This document shows positions 56,658 through 64,000 of a stretch of DNA of 64,000 bases, piece by piece. The DNA is taken from contig NZ_JACJTB010000007.1 of NCBI RefSeq assembly GCF_014698475.1, positions 102,933 to 166,932 on the forward strand. The letters run 5' to 3'. Within the stretch, counting starts at the first letter, position 1; every line of letters starts with the position of its first letter. Made by a program: the position numbers and the translations under genes. The stretch comes from Nostoc spongiaeforme FACHB-130. GTDB taxonomy: Bacteria > Cyanobacteriota > Cyanobacteriia > Cyanobacteriales > Nostocaceae. Under the pieces are notes generated by a model. It ran no database searches. It saw only the letters and a program-made list of their open reading frames with translations, and was not told where the DNA came from.

Positions 56658-57221
56658 TTTTTAATGACGATCAGGGTGTAAGGGGCAACATCAAGTCAAA
56701 AGTTAAAAGTTAAAAGTCAAAAGGTCTTTTACTTTGGAATTTTGACTTCCCCGTAGGAGTGTAGGTATTCAAAACCCTTACACCCATTCTTCATAGACAA
56801 CCTGTGTGCGGAAGCCCTGACCTCTATACCCCCAAACCCTTCCCGAAAATAAATTACGTCAAACTTGCAACCACAGATACACGCGGATATAGACTCAATA
56901 GTGCTTGGATAATGATTTGGGGAGAGAATACTGTAAAAGTATGAAGTGTGAAGTGTGTAGACGCGCTTTGCGCGGCTTCCCGTTCGCGTAGCGTCTCCCT
57001 TTGAGAGAAGGCTAGTATGAAGTGTGAATGTTTATTCTTGTCGGTGGCAAGTCTCTCCGGTTGTAAATCCTTTATTATTGATTATTCCTCGCCCCTAGCT
57101 TATCGCTCTATTTCATCCTACGCTACTAACAGGGGATGCAGCGATCGCATCTCATCATAAGTCCTCTACCTTTTCCCAACTCCAATTTCTTAAATAAAAT
57201 CCGCAATTCAACTTCGTAACG
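56658..57221. other. Repeat-rich region upstream of clpB
   Basis: No gene. Contains AAAAGTT/AAAAGTC short repeats (56696-56722), a GGTATTCAAAACCCTTACACC repeat of the 1238/38055 family (about 56763-56785), an ACAGATACACGCGGATATAG repeat (56872-56891) and a GACGCGCTTTGCGCGGCTTC repeat (56958-57015). The clpB promoter must be in the 3' part. No CIRCE inverted repeat was recognised. Confidence 0.65.
56958..57015. repeat. GACGCGCTTTGCGCGGCTTC dispersed repeat
   Basis: GACGCGCTTTGCGCGGCTTC followed by CCGTTCGCGTAGCGTCTCC, a well-known Nostoc-type GC-rich dispersed repeat with pairing ends (GAGACGC/GCGTCTC). Confidence 0.8.
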
Positions 57222-59864
57222 ATGCAGCCTACAGATCCCAATAAATTTACAGATAAAGCCTGGGAAGCCATTGTTAAATCTCAGGATATAGTTCGTGCTT
57301 ATAAACAACAACAATTAGACGTTGAACATTTAATTATTGCCCTTTTAGAAGAACCCACTAGTTTAGCGATTCGCATTTTAGCACGGGCGGAAATTGACCC
57401 CATCCGTTTGCAACAGCAACTCGAAGCATATACTCAACGTCAGCCCAAAGTTGCCAATAATGACCAACTTTACCTCGGTCGCACTTTAGATGTGTTGCTT
57501 GACCGCGCCGAGGAAGCCAGAGTCAAAATGAAAGATACCTACATTTCTGTAGAACATATTCTCTTGGGTTTTGCAGAAGATGAACGTATTGGGCGGCGGA
57601 TACTTAAAGGTTTTAATGCGGATAGTGGTACTCTAGAGGCGGCAATTAAAGCTGTACGCGGTAGCCAAAAAGTGACAGACCAAAATCCAGAGTCTCGCTA
57701 CGAAGCATTGCAAAAATTTGGTAGGGACTTAACAGAACAAGCCAAAGCCGGAAAACTCGACCCAGTTATCGGGCGGGATGATGAAATTCGCCGTGTGATT
57801 CAAGTATTGTCACGCCGGAGTAAAAATAACCCCGTTTTAATTGGTGAACCGGGTGTCGGGAAAACTGCGATCGCAGAAGCCTTGGCACAACGTATCATTA
57901 ATGGTGATGTCCCCGAATCGCTGAAAAATCGGCAATTAATTTCTTTAGATATTGGTAGTTTAATTGCTGGGGCAAAATATCGGGGTGAATTTGAAGACCG
58001 CTTGAAAGCCGTCCTCAAGGAAGTTATCGAATCTAACGGACAAATTGTCCTGTTTATCGATGAACTGCACACCGTTGTTGGTACTGGTTCCAACCAACAA
58101 GGGGCGATGGATGCGGGGAATTTACTCAAACCAATGCTGGCGCGGGGTGAGCTGCGGTGTATTGGCGCGACAACCTTAGATGAATATCGTAAATATATCG
58201 AGAAAGACGCAGCCTTAGAACGCCGTTTTCAACAAGTATTTGTTGATCAGCCTAACGTAGAAAATACTATCTCGATTTTGCGGGGTTTGAAAGAACGCTA
58301 CGAAGTCCACCACAACGTGAAAATTTCTGACTCAGCCTTAGTGGCGGCGGCTACTTTGTCAGCCAGATATATTTCTGACCGCTTCTTACCCGACAAAGCC
58401 ATTGACTTAGTAGATGAGGCGGCGGCACAGTTAAAAATGGAGATTACCTCCAAACCTTCAGAATTGGAAACCATCGACCGCCGCTTGATGCAGCTAGAAA
58501 TGGAAAAACTGTCGCTGGCTGGCGAAGAAAAAGTTCCTACTCAAACGCGGGAACGCTTGCAGCGCATTGAACAGGAAATTGACACCTTAAAGGTAAAACA
58601 GCAAGAATTTAACGAACAATGGCAAGGTGAAAAGCAGTTATTAGAAGCTATTAGTGTTTTAAAGAAAGAAGAAGAAGCATTGCGCGTACAAATTGATCAA
58701 GCAGAACGGGCTTACGATTTGAATAAAGCTGCTCAATTGAAGTATGGCAAATTAGAAGGTGTGCAGCGCGATCGCGAAGCTAAAGAAACCAAACTTTTAG
58801 AACTACAAAGTCAAGGTTCGACTTTGTTGCGCGAACAAGTCACCGAAGCCGACATTGCTGAAATCGTCGCCAAATGGACAGGTATCCCCGTCAACCGTCT
58901 GCTAGAGTCGGAACGGCAAAAACTACTGCAACTCGAAAGCCATTTACACGAACGGGTAATTGGTCAACATGAAGCCGTCGAAGCCGTAGCCGCCGCCATT
59001 CGCCTCGCCCGCGCCGGGATGAAAGACCCCAGCCATCCCATCGGTTCATTTTTGTTCATGGGGCCGACTGGGGTGGGTAAAACAGAACTCGCCCGTGCTT
59101 TAGCACAGTTTCTCTTTGATTCTGAGGATGCTTTAGTACGCCTGGATATGTCCGAGTATATGGAAAAACACTCGGTAGCGCGGTTAGTTGGTGCGCCTCC
59201 TGGGTACGTTGGTTATGAAGAAGGCGGTCAACTTTCCGAGGCTGTGCGCCGCCATCCTTACTCAGTCGTGTTGTTGGATGAAGTGGAAAAAGCCCATCCC
59301 GATGTGTTTAATATTTTGTTGCAGGTACTTGATGATGGCAGAATTACTGATTCTCAAGGCAGAACAGTAGATTTTCGTAACACTGTGATTGTTATGACCA
59401 GTAACATTGGTAGCGAACACATTTTAGATGTGTCTGGTGATGATTCTAAATATGAAATGATGCGGAATCGCGTGATGGATGCACTACAATCACACTTCCG
59501 CCCCGAATTTCTCAACCGTGTAGATGAGAAAATTCTCTTCCATACCCTCAGCCGTTCCGAAATGCGCCACATCATCCGCATTCAACTCAAGCGCGTTGAG
59601 AACTTGTTGAAAGAACAAAAAATATCCTTTGAAATCACCCAGGAAGCTTGTGATTACTTAGTAGAAATGGGCTACGACCCTGTTTATGGCGCACGTCCCT
59701 TAAAACGAGCCATTCGCCGAGAAGTAGAAAACCCCATCGCTACGAAGATATTAGAAAATACCTTCATTGGCGGTGATACCATTCTCATTGATAAAGCAGA
59801 AGACAAATTGATTTTTCGCAAAAAATCCACTGTGAAAGTATCAGTCCCACAGCCAATTACATAA
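57222..59864 (+). CDS. clpB: ATP-dependent chaperone ClpB (disaggregase)
   Basis: 880 residues. The N-terminal Clp repeat domain (about 1-150) reads [26 protein letters not shown]1 has Walker A GEPGVGKT at 208-215, the middle coiled-coil (about 405-530) is present and marks ClpB, and NBD2 has Walker A GPTGVGKT at 614-621, with the terminal domain ending around 860. With DnaK it rescues aggregated proteins after heat stress. Cyanobacteria usually have two ClpBs; this sequence cannot decide which one it is. A strong terminator follows; single-gene unit. Confidence 0.97.
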   Translation: MQPTDPNKFTDKAWEAIVKSQDIVRAYKQQQLDVEHLIIALLEEPTSLAIRILARAEIDPIRLQQQLEAYTQRQPKVANNDQLYLGRTLDVLLDRAEEARVKMKDTYISVEHILLGFAEDERIGRRILKGFNADSGTLEAAIKAVRGSQKVTDQNPESRYEALQKFGRDLTEQAKAGKLDPVIGRDDEIRRVIQVLSRRSKNNPVLIGEPGVGKTAIAEALAQRIINGDVPESLKNRQLISLDIGSLIAGAKYRGEFEDRLKAVLKEVIESNGQIVLFIDELHTVVGTGSNQQGAMDAGNLLKPMLARGELRCIGATTLDEYRKYIEKDAALERRFQQVFVDQPNVENTISILRGLKERYEVHHNVKISDSALVAAATLSARYISDRFLPDKAIDLVDEAAAQLKMEITSKPSELETIDRRLMQLEMEKLSLAGEEKVPTQTRERLQRIEQEIDTLKVKQQEFNEQWQGEKQLLEAISVLKKEEEALRVQIDQAERAYDLNKAAQLKYGKLEGVQRDREAKETKLLELQSQGSTLLREQVTEADIAEIVAKWTGIPVNRLLESERQKLLQLESHLHERVIGQHEAVEAVAAAIRLARAGMKDPSHPIGSFLFMGPTGVGKTELARALAQFLFDSEDALVRLDMSEYMEKHSVARLVGAPPGYVGYEEGGQLSEAVRRHPYSVVLLDEVEKAHPDVFNILLQVLDDGRITDSQGRTVDFRNTVIVMTSNIGSEHILDVSGDDSKYEMMRNRVMDALQSHFRPEFLNRVDEKILFHTLSRSEMRHIIRIQLKRVENLLKEQKISFEITQEACDYLVEMGYDPVYGARPLKRAIRREVENPIATKILENTFIGGDTILIDKAEDKLIFRKKSTVKVSVPQPIT

Positions 59865-59890
59865 CACCTGCTATATATTCTTCTAATTAA

Positions 59891-59926
59891 AAGGAGCCAG
59901 AGAATTATTCTGGCTCCTTCGTTTTT
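59891..59926 (+). terminator. Rho-independent terminator of clpB
   Basis: AAGGAGCCAGA (59891-59901) pairs perfectly with TCTGGCTCCTT (59909-59919) around a 7-nt loop, followed by CGTTTTT. Confidence 0.9.
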
Positions 59927-59993
59927 CGTATTTCGTGAGTATATTGAATATCTTTAGCATTTCCAGTTTTACCTGATGCCGATGTGAATTAAT

Positions 59994-60182
59994 TTATTCT
60001 CTACTTGGCATTTCAGCTTCCTGAATTGCTTGCTCTAGAAAAATTTTGGCATCCTCAATTTGCCCAGCTTCGATGCAACCATGAATAATTTTGCACCATT
60101 CTACTAAAACTGCCAGCTTTTTTGTGTGAGTTTCAGGAATCAATGATTTTGAAATTGTGGAGTAAAGGCGTAAGTTCTGCAT
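59994..60182 (-). CDS. Small 62-residue helical protein with strong ribosome binding site
   Basis: MQNLRLYSTISKSLIPETHT, KKLAVLVEWCKIIHGCIEAG, then QIEDAKIFLEQAIQEAEMPS. A near-perfect Shine-Dalgarno AAGGAGG lies 6-7 bp upstream of the ATG, one of the best in the window, so translation is likely. Two amphipathic helices joined by HGCIEAGQ; the pattern resembles a single TPR hairpin. Function unknown; it faces clpB's terminator convergently. Confidence 0.75.
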   Translation of the reverse strand: MQNLRLYSTISKSLIPETHTKKLAVLVEWCKIIHGCIEAGQIEDAKIFLEQAIQEAEMPSRE

Positions 60183-60677
60183 TTGAAGACCTCCTTAAGA
60201 ATTTACCTATATCTCCATATTTCCCAAATCCATCTCTTTATTTACTTACACTTAAGATAGATATATTAAAATACTTAAGGCTTTTTTAAGTATTGCAATG
60301 ATTCTCATTCTACAAAGCGATCGCACTTCTGTTTCACTGCAATCAGCGTATAAATACATACGTAAGTCAATAAATCAATTGCAGAATACTTTGAGGATTA
60401 AAAAGTAAGGTAATAAAAGCAAAAAATCATTAGATTTACTTAAGTAGCCATAATTATTTCTGAATTTACGAAGGATTTTTGCGTAATTATTGGGTGATAA
60501 AAGATAATAGACAGAGCGATCGCACTTCGATTTGACATCAAAACGCGGAACTCCGACTGCAAAACACCAGCATTCAAGCTCAGAACAAGAACATTCTCGT
60601 TGAGAACAGGAACATTCGAGTTCAGAACATGAAACTTGGAGATAAAAGGTTGATTGATGAGGTTGAGAACTCAAAGT
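60183..60677. other. Intergenic region before the STAND gene
   Basis: No gene. Two GCGATCGC sites and an imperfect tandem repeat at about 60565-60640 (TCAGAAC...AACATTC...GAGAAC units). A minus-strand ORF over this repeat is rejected. Confidence 0.55.
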
Positions 60678-63494
60678 TTAGTGTTGAGATTTCCAAGAAT
60701 CGCGCAAATCTGCTAAATTGTCACGTACAGCCACAGTCTGAGGATGATTTGCCCCTAAATGTCGCTCTGAAATATCTAAAGCTTTGCTGCATAATGCTTC
60801 AGCCTCGCTGTATCTGCCAAGGCAGTAATATAGATATGCTAGATTATGAAGGCTAGTGGCGACATCTGGATGTTCTTCACCCAGGAGTTTTTGCAACATT
60901 ACCAGTGCTTGGATGTGCAAAGGTTCGGCTTCGCTATATTTGCCTTGTCTGTTGTATAAACACGCTAAGTCGTGGAGAGTGGTTGCAATATCTGGATGTT
61001 CTTCCCCCAAGAGTTGGCGCTTCAGTGTCAAAGCTTTGATGTACAATGTTTCGGCTTCACTGTATCTGCCTTGTTTATTGTAGAGATTTGCTAGGTTTTT
61101 GAGACTATTAGCAACATCAAGATGTAATTCTCCCAGTAGTTTACGCCTCAGTGCCAAAGCTTGGATGTACAAGAGTTCAGCTTCACTGTATCTGCCTTGA
61201 GAATAGTAGAGTAATGCAAGGTTGTTTAGGCTTTGCGCGAAATGGGGGTGTTCTTCACCTAACAACTTGCGCCGCAGTGCTAAAGCTTGAATGAAAAGGG
61301 GTTCAGCTTCCCTGTATCTGCCTTGAGAATGGTAGAGTAATGCGAGGTTATTGAGGGTTTGTACAAAATGGGGATGTTCTTCACCTAACAACTTGCGTCG
61401 AAGTGCTAAAGCTTGAATGAAAAATGGTTCGGCTTCCCTGTATTTACCTTGGGAGTTGTAGAGTCCTGCTAGGTTGTGAAGACTTTCTGCTACACCTGGG
61501 TCTTCTTCACCAAGCAAATTGCGCCGCAGCCCTAAAGCTTGCATAACAAGGGGTTCGGCTTCGCTGTATCTGCCTTGGAAACGGTAGATTAATGCTAGAT
61601 TGTGGAGACTTAGTGCGAAATAGAGATTTTCTTCCCCTAGCAGATGGCGCGTGAGTTCTAAAGCTTGGATAACAAGGAGTTTGGCTTCACTGTATCTGTT
61701 TTGAGAGCAGTAGAGTGCGGCGAGGTTGTTGAGACTAATGATTACAAATGGATGTGATTCCCCTAAACGTTCTTTAGTGATTTCTAGACACTGCTCAAGC
61801 CAAGGTGCTGCTTTAGCATATAATCCTTGATCTTGATAAAAAAAAGCATTGCCAGTAAATACACAAATTAAATCTTCATCGCTGACATACTGAATAAAAT
61901 TTTTCGCTACTTCTGCTAAATGAGGTATTTTAGTGGCAACATCTTTAATTTGCTGAGGTGTAGGAGTTTGAGGAATATCTTTAGCAACCCCTACCATTAC
62001 CCCACAAAACGATCGCTTAAATTCCTCTTTCTGCTCTAAACCTTCAAGCTTATCTTGAAAAAACTCCCGCAATAGAGGATGCAATTGATAAATTCCATCA
62101 CCCTTGGGCTGAACTAGATGTAACTGTAACAACTCACGTCTGGCTTGTTTCCAATTGTGCGCCTCATTATTTATTGTGATTCTCTCCACCAACTCCCAAG
62201 GAATGGGGGCTAAAGCAAATAAACTCAAAACACAACCTAAATGTTGGGCATTTTCTCGCAACCGTCGCCAACTCAATTCAAATGCAGCCGCAACACCCAA
62301 TTCAGTCTTCATTTCTTGTGGAACTTCGACTAAAGCCGGATTTTTTAAACGCTCATTTTCCAAGTCTTGCAGCATATCCGCTAGGGATAATTCCTCATCA
62401 CCCAACAAATAACGCCCGACTAATTCTAAACCCAGTGGTAAATATCCCAACCACTTACAAAGTTTTCTCGCAACTAAAGCCTCACGTCGCAGTCGTTTTC
62501 TACCAATTATGGATTTTAATAACTGCATTGCCTCTAGTGGTGTCAGCACATCTAAATCTAAACGCACTATCGGCGGTTGTAATTTTTCTCGCGTCGTAAT
62601 TAACTGCTTAAACCGCGAAGGAACAGAATCTAAATAACACCTAACTTCATCTCGACAGTTAGTGACGTTATCAATTATCAGTAAAACCTCACCTTCAGGC
62701 CATTTTGTCAGGCAGAATTGTACTCTCGGAGCTAACTCTGAATCATCTGGGATGTTCAATTGCAGCTTATTCATTGCAAACTGCACCAGTTGTAACCCCA
62801 CATCTTGCACTGCGGATAACCAACAAATCCCGCCTTGATAAGTAGTGCGGTGAGAATTGGCATATTGCAAAGCTAACTCTGTTTTCCCGACTCCACCCAT
62901 CCCCGCGATCGCCGCAATAGCTACCTGTTGATTATCCCGCAACAAACGATGGAGGTTTTGCAATTCCCTTTCTCGTCCGACAAATTCCACCACCCCACTG
63001 AAGGGAATATTTTCGTAACGTGTAGGCGAGGATTGAGTTTTTTTAGCCTTCTCACGCTGCACACCCGGTAATTCTTCTCGTCGGCGTTGCCATTCTGCAT
63101 CAAATTTCTGCAAATTCCCGTGTTTGTCGCTCTTATCATGCCAAAGTTTTAGCCGGAAGTGCCAATCTTCCGAGCCTCGTTTGTGTTCGCGCAAGTCTTC
63201 GAGAATGCCTAGAAAGTCTTCTAGTCGTTTTAATGCTTCTCCAACTTGGTTATTGGCTGCTTTGTGAGCTTTCTCTTGATTTTTTTGCTTTTTTAGTTGC
63301 TGTTGAGTAAAACCACTAAGTTCTGCCAGCACTCTTAGCTGTGTTCTGACTATTACTTGCTGCGGCGTTTCCCAATTGTGAGCAATTTTATAAAGTTCAC
63401 TGTCTTCTAACTCATCATTGGCATAAGCCAAAAACCTTTCTAAAAGTTTCCTTACCCGCGCTTCGACTTCATCACCATAGCTAACACGCGCCAT
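60678..63494 (-). CDS. NB-ARC STAND NTPase with C-terminal TPR array
   Basis: 938 residues. N-terminal region (about 1-155): helical and charged, MARVSYGDEVEARVRKLLER, then LEDFLGILEDLREHKRGSED and WHFRLKLWHDKSDKHGNLQKF; a leader domain of this kind is seen in front of several cyanobacterial multi-domain NTPases, but its activity is unknown to me. NB-ARC (about 165-470): GREREL, Walker A GMGGVGKT at 198-205, Walker B LLIID at about 271-275, GLPL-like YLPLGLELVG and an MHD-like LHPLLREFF. TPR array (about 590-925): eight 42-residue kinesin-light-chain type repeats (NLALLYYSQGRYSEAE...LLGEEHP). It is the same architecture as plant and bacterial NLR-type sensors; a defence or signalling role is inference. 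Single gene. Confidence 0.88.
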   Translation of the reverse strand: MARVSYGDEVEARVRKLLERFLAYANDELEDSELYKIAHNWETPQQVIVRTQLRVLAELSGFTQQQLKKQKNQEKAHKAANNQVGEALKRLEDFLGILEDLREHKRGSEDWHFRLKLWHDKSDKHGNLQKFDAEWQRRREELPGVQREKAKKTQSSPTRYENIPFSGVVEFVGRERELQNLHRLLRDNQQVAIAAIAGMGGVGKTELALQYANSHRTTYQGGICWLSAVQDVGLQLVQFAMNKLQLNIPDDSELAPRVQFCLTKWPEGEVLLIIDNVTNCRDEVRCYLDSVPSRFKQLITTREKLQPPIVRLDLDVLTPLEAMQLLKSIIGRKRLRREALVARKLCKWLGYLPLGLELVGRYLLGDEELSLADMLQDLENERLKNPALVEVPQEMKTELGVAAAFELSWRRLRENAQHLGCVLSLFALAPIPWELVERITINNEAHNWKQARRELLQLHLVQPKGDGIYQLHPLLREFFQDKLEGLEQKEEFKRSFCGVMVGVAKDIPQTPTPQQIKDVATKIPHLAEVAKNFIQYVSDEDLICVFTGNAFFYQDQGLYAKAAPWLEQCLEITKERLGESHPFVIISLNNLAALYCSQNRYSEAKLLVIQALELTRHLLGEENLYFALSLHNLALIYRFQGRYSEAEPLVMQALGLRRNLLGEEDPGVAESLHNLAGLYNSQGKYREAEPFFIQALALRRKLLGEEHPHFVQTLNNLALLYHSQGRYREAEPLFIQALALRRKLLGEEHPHFAQSLNNLALLYYSQGRYSEAELLYIQALALRRKLLGELHLDVANSLKNLANLYNKQGRYSEAETLYIKALTLKRQLLGEEHPDIATTLHDLACLYNRQGKYSEAEPLHIQALVMLQKLLGEEHPDVATSLHNLAYLYYCLGRYSEAEALCSKALDISERHLGANHPQTVAVRDNLADLRDSWKSQH
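60700..61760 (-). repeat. Eight 126-bp tandem repeats encoding TPRs
   Basis: The 3' third of the STAND gene repeats a 126-bp unit with high DNA identity, especially between the middle units (for example 61190-61310 and 61315-61435). Copy number may vary between strains. Confidence 0.8.
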
Positions 63495-63664
63495 AGGTTA
63501 TTCTTGCCCAATTTTGCGACAAAGTTTCGGGATTCCCCAAACCTAATCTAGCATCCACAAACTCAAATCTCCGCAAATTCACGCATCACCGCCCACAGAC
63601 AGCCGCTTTTGCTTCCTCGCACTACCCCAAATTTACCGTTGCTTCAGCGTTTGAGGCAAAGTAA

Positions 63665-63838
63665 ATGAAAGCTAAAAAGCTGATGGCGGTTGTATTATTT
63701 CTAATTCCCCTAATCGTGGACTTTTTCATTCCCGGTTCAGGTATTGTGATTGAGTTAGTCTTCCTCATCTGGGAATTGCTGGAAATAGAAAAAACAGCAG
63801 AGGATGATGTCAAGCACTGTCACCCACCTGAAATTTAA
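63665..63838 (+). CDS. 57-residue small membrane protein, unknown function
   Basis: A short ORF starting ATG at 63665 with GAGG 9-12 bp upstream and an in-frame stop immediately before. It encodes MKAKKLMAVVLFLIPLIVDF then FIPGSGIVIELVFLIWELLE, followed by an acidic/polar tail ending HCHPPEI. Two hydrophobic stretches with a PG turn suggest a hairpin membrane anchor. No family was recognised. It is divergent from the STAND gene, 170 bp away. The case rests on layout and ribosome binding site only. Confidence 0.5.
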   Translation: MKAKKLMAVVLFLIPLIVDFFIPGSGIVIELVFLIWELLEIEKTAEDDVKHCHPPEI

Positions 63839-63855
63839 AGTTAATAGATTTAAAA

Positions 63856-63893
63856 AGTAAGTTGGGTTTCGCCATCGCTTCACCCAACCTTGT
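63856..63893. repeat. TTGGGT/ACCCAA hairpin repeat
   Basis: AAGTTGGGTTTCGCCATCGC followed by TTCACCCAACCTT, the third copy of the family at 11875-11907 and 37911-37986. Confidence 0.7.
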
Positions 63894-64000
63894 ATATTGA
63901 GGGAAGTAGTAGACCGTCCCAACCTTGGTCACAATAGACCGCTATGTAGCACGGGTCACTACAAAAATCTCTTTGACAGAACTCGAACAGTCGCCAGGGG

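Noticed and set aside
60375..60674. 99-codon cysteine-rich ORF on the minus strand
   Set aside because: Its cysteine-rich part (CSELECSCSQRECSCSELECW) is a translation of an imperfect tandem DNA repeat, and there is no good start.
63880..64000. Open frames at the right edge (minus strand 39 codons, and a plus-strand frame from a TTG)
   Set aside because: Too short to judge, no ribosome binding site or motif; the minus frame ends inside a dispersed repeat. A gene beyond the window edge cannot be excluded.

Overview
The window comes from the chromosome of a filamentous, almost certainly heterocyst-forming cyanobacterium of the Nostoc/Anabaena group (Nostocales). The evidence is a full-length hetR, an rbcL-rbcX-rbcS operon, chlorophyll and bilin genes, many copies of the HIP1 octamer GCGATCGC, and numerous 7-bp short tandem repeats (STRRs) and dispersed hairpin repeats typical of Nostoc genomes. 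No phage, insertion-sequence transposase, CRISPR array or rRNA was seen. One tRNA is present, tRNA-Pro(CGG).

Layout. 1-9.5 kb: the end of a GAF sensor protein, a secreted fasciclin protein, a glutathione S-transferase, a HerA-like ATPase whose start lies in an STRR, a group 2 sigma factor with a clear terminator, a frameshifted Uma2 nuclease gene, a secreted protein of unknown function, and cobO. 10-22.5 kb: a macro-domain protein, a deoxyhypusine-synthase homologue (homospermidine pathway), a PAS/GAF/cyclase-like sensor with an altered cyclase site, an APH-type phosphotransferase, a two-domain PTPS/QueD protein, a large secreted beta-helix protein with an inverse-autotransporter-like N-terminus, a nitronate monooxygenase-like enzyme and a pentapeptide-repeat protein. 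22.7-28.6 kb: tRNA-Pro and a tetrapyrrole cluster. The diiron Mg-protoporphyrin ester cyclase (ChlAII-like) is divergent from hemF, heme oxygenase, hemN and an acyl-lipid desaturase. The divergent promoter region carries two copies of the same palindrome, ATAACT-N4-AGTTAT, one beside each gene. These are good candidate operators for an oxygen-responsive regulator such as ChlR.

29-44 kb: a second group 2 sigma factor, an Rpn/DUF4351 protein, rbcLXS, a seven-bladed propeller protein, panB, lepB, a zinc-ribbon protein with SERYER repeats, metH (with STRR DNA inside its reading frame), moaA and rpsD. 44-57 kb: a cysteine-periodic secreted protein, hetR with a 1.4-kb leader region, a coiled-coil/EamA fusion, a PiT phosphate permease (again with repeat DNA in frame), a zinc alcohol dehydrogenase-type enzyme, an apparently orphan antitoxin, a DUF442-type phosphatase, small zinc-ribbon and HMA-like proteins, and gloA. 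57-64 kb: clpB with a strong terminator, a small protein with a strong Shine-Dalgarno sequence, an NB-ARC/TPR STAND protein resembling bacterial NLR-type proteins, and a 57-residue membrane protein.

Most genes are single transcription units of housekeeping or regulatory type. The clearest coordinated units are rbcLXS and the tetrapyrrole cluster. The most novel-looking signals are the twin palindromes, the repeat DNA that has entered coding sequences, the frameshifted Uma2 gene, the inverse-autotransporter-like beta-helix protein and the STAND protein. All functional calls rest on reading translated sequence from memory of protein families. No database search was run.
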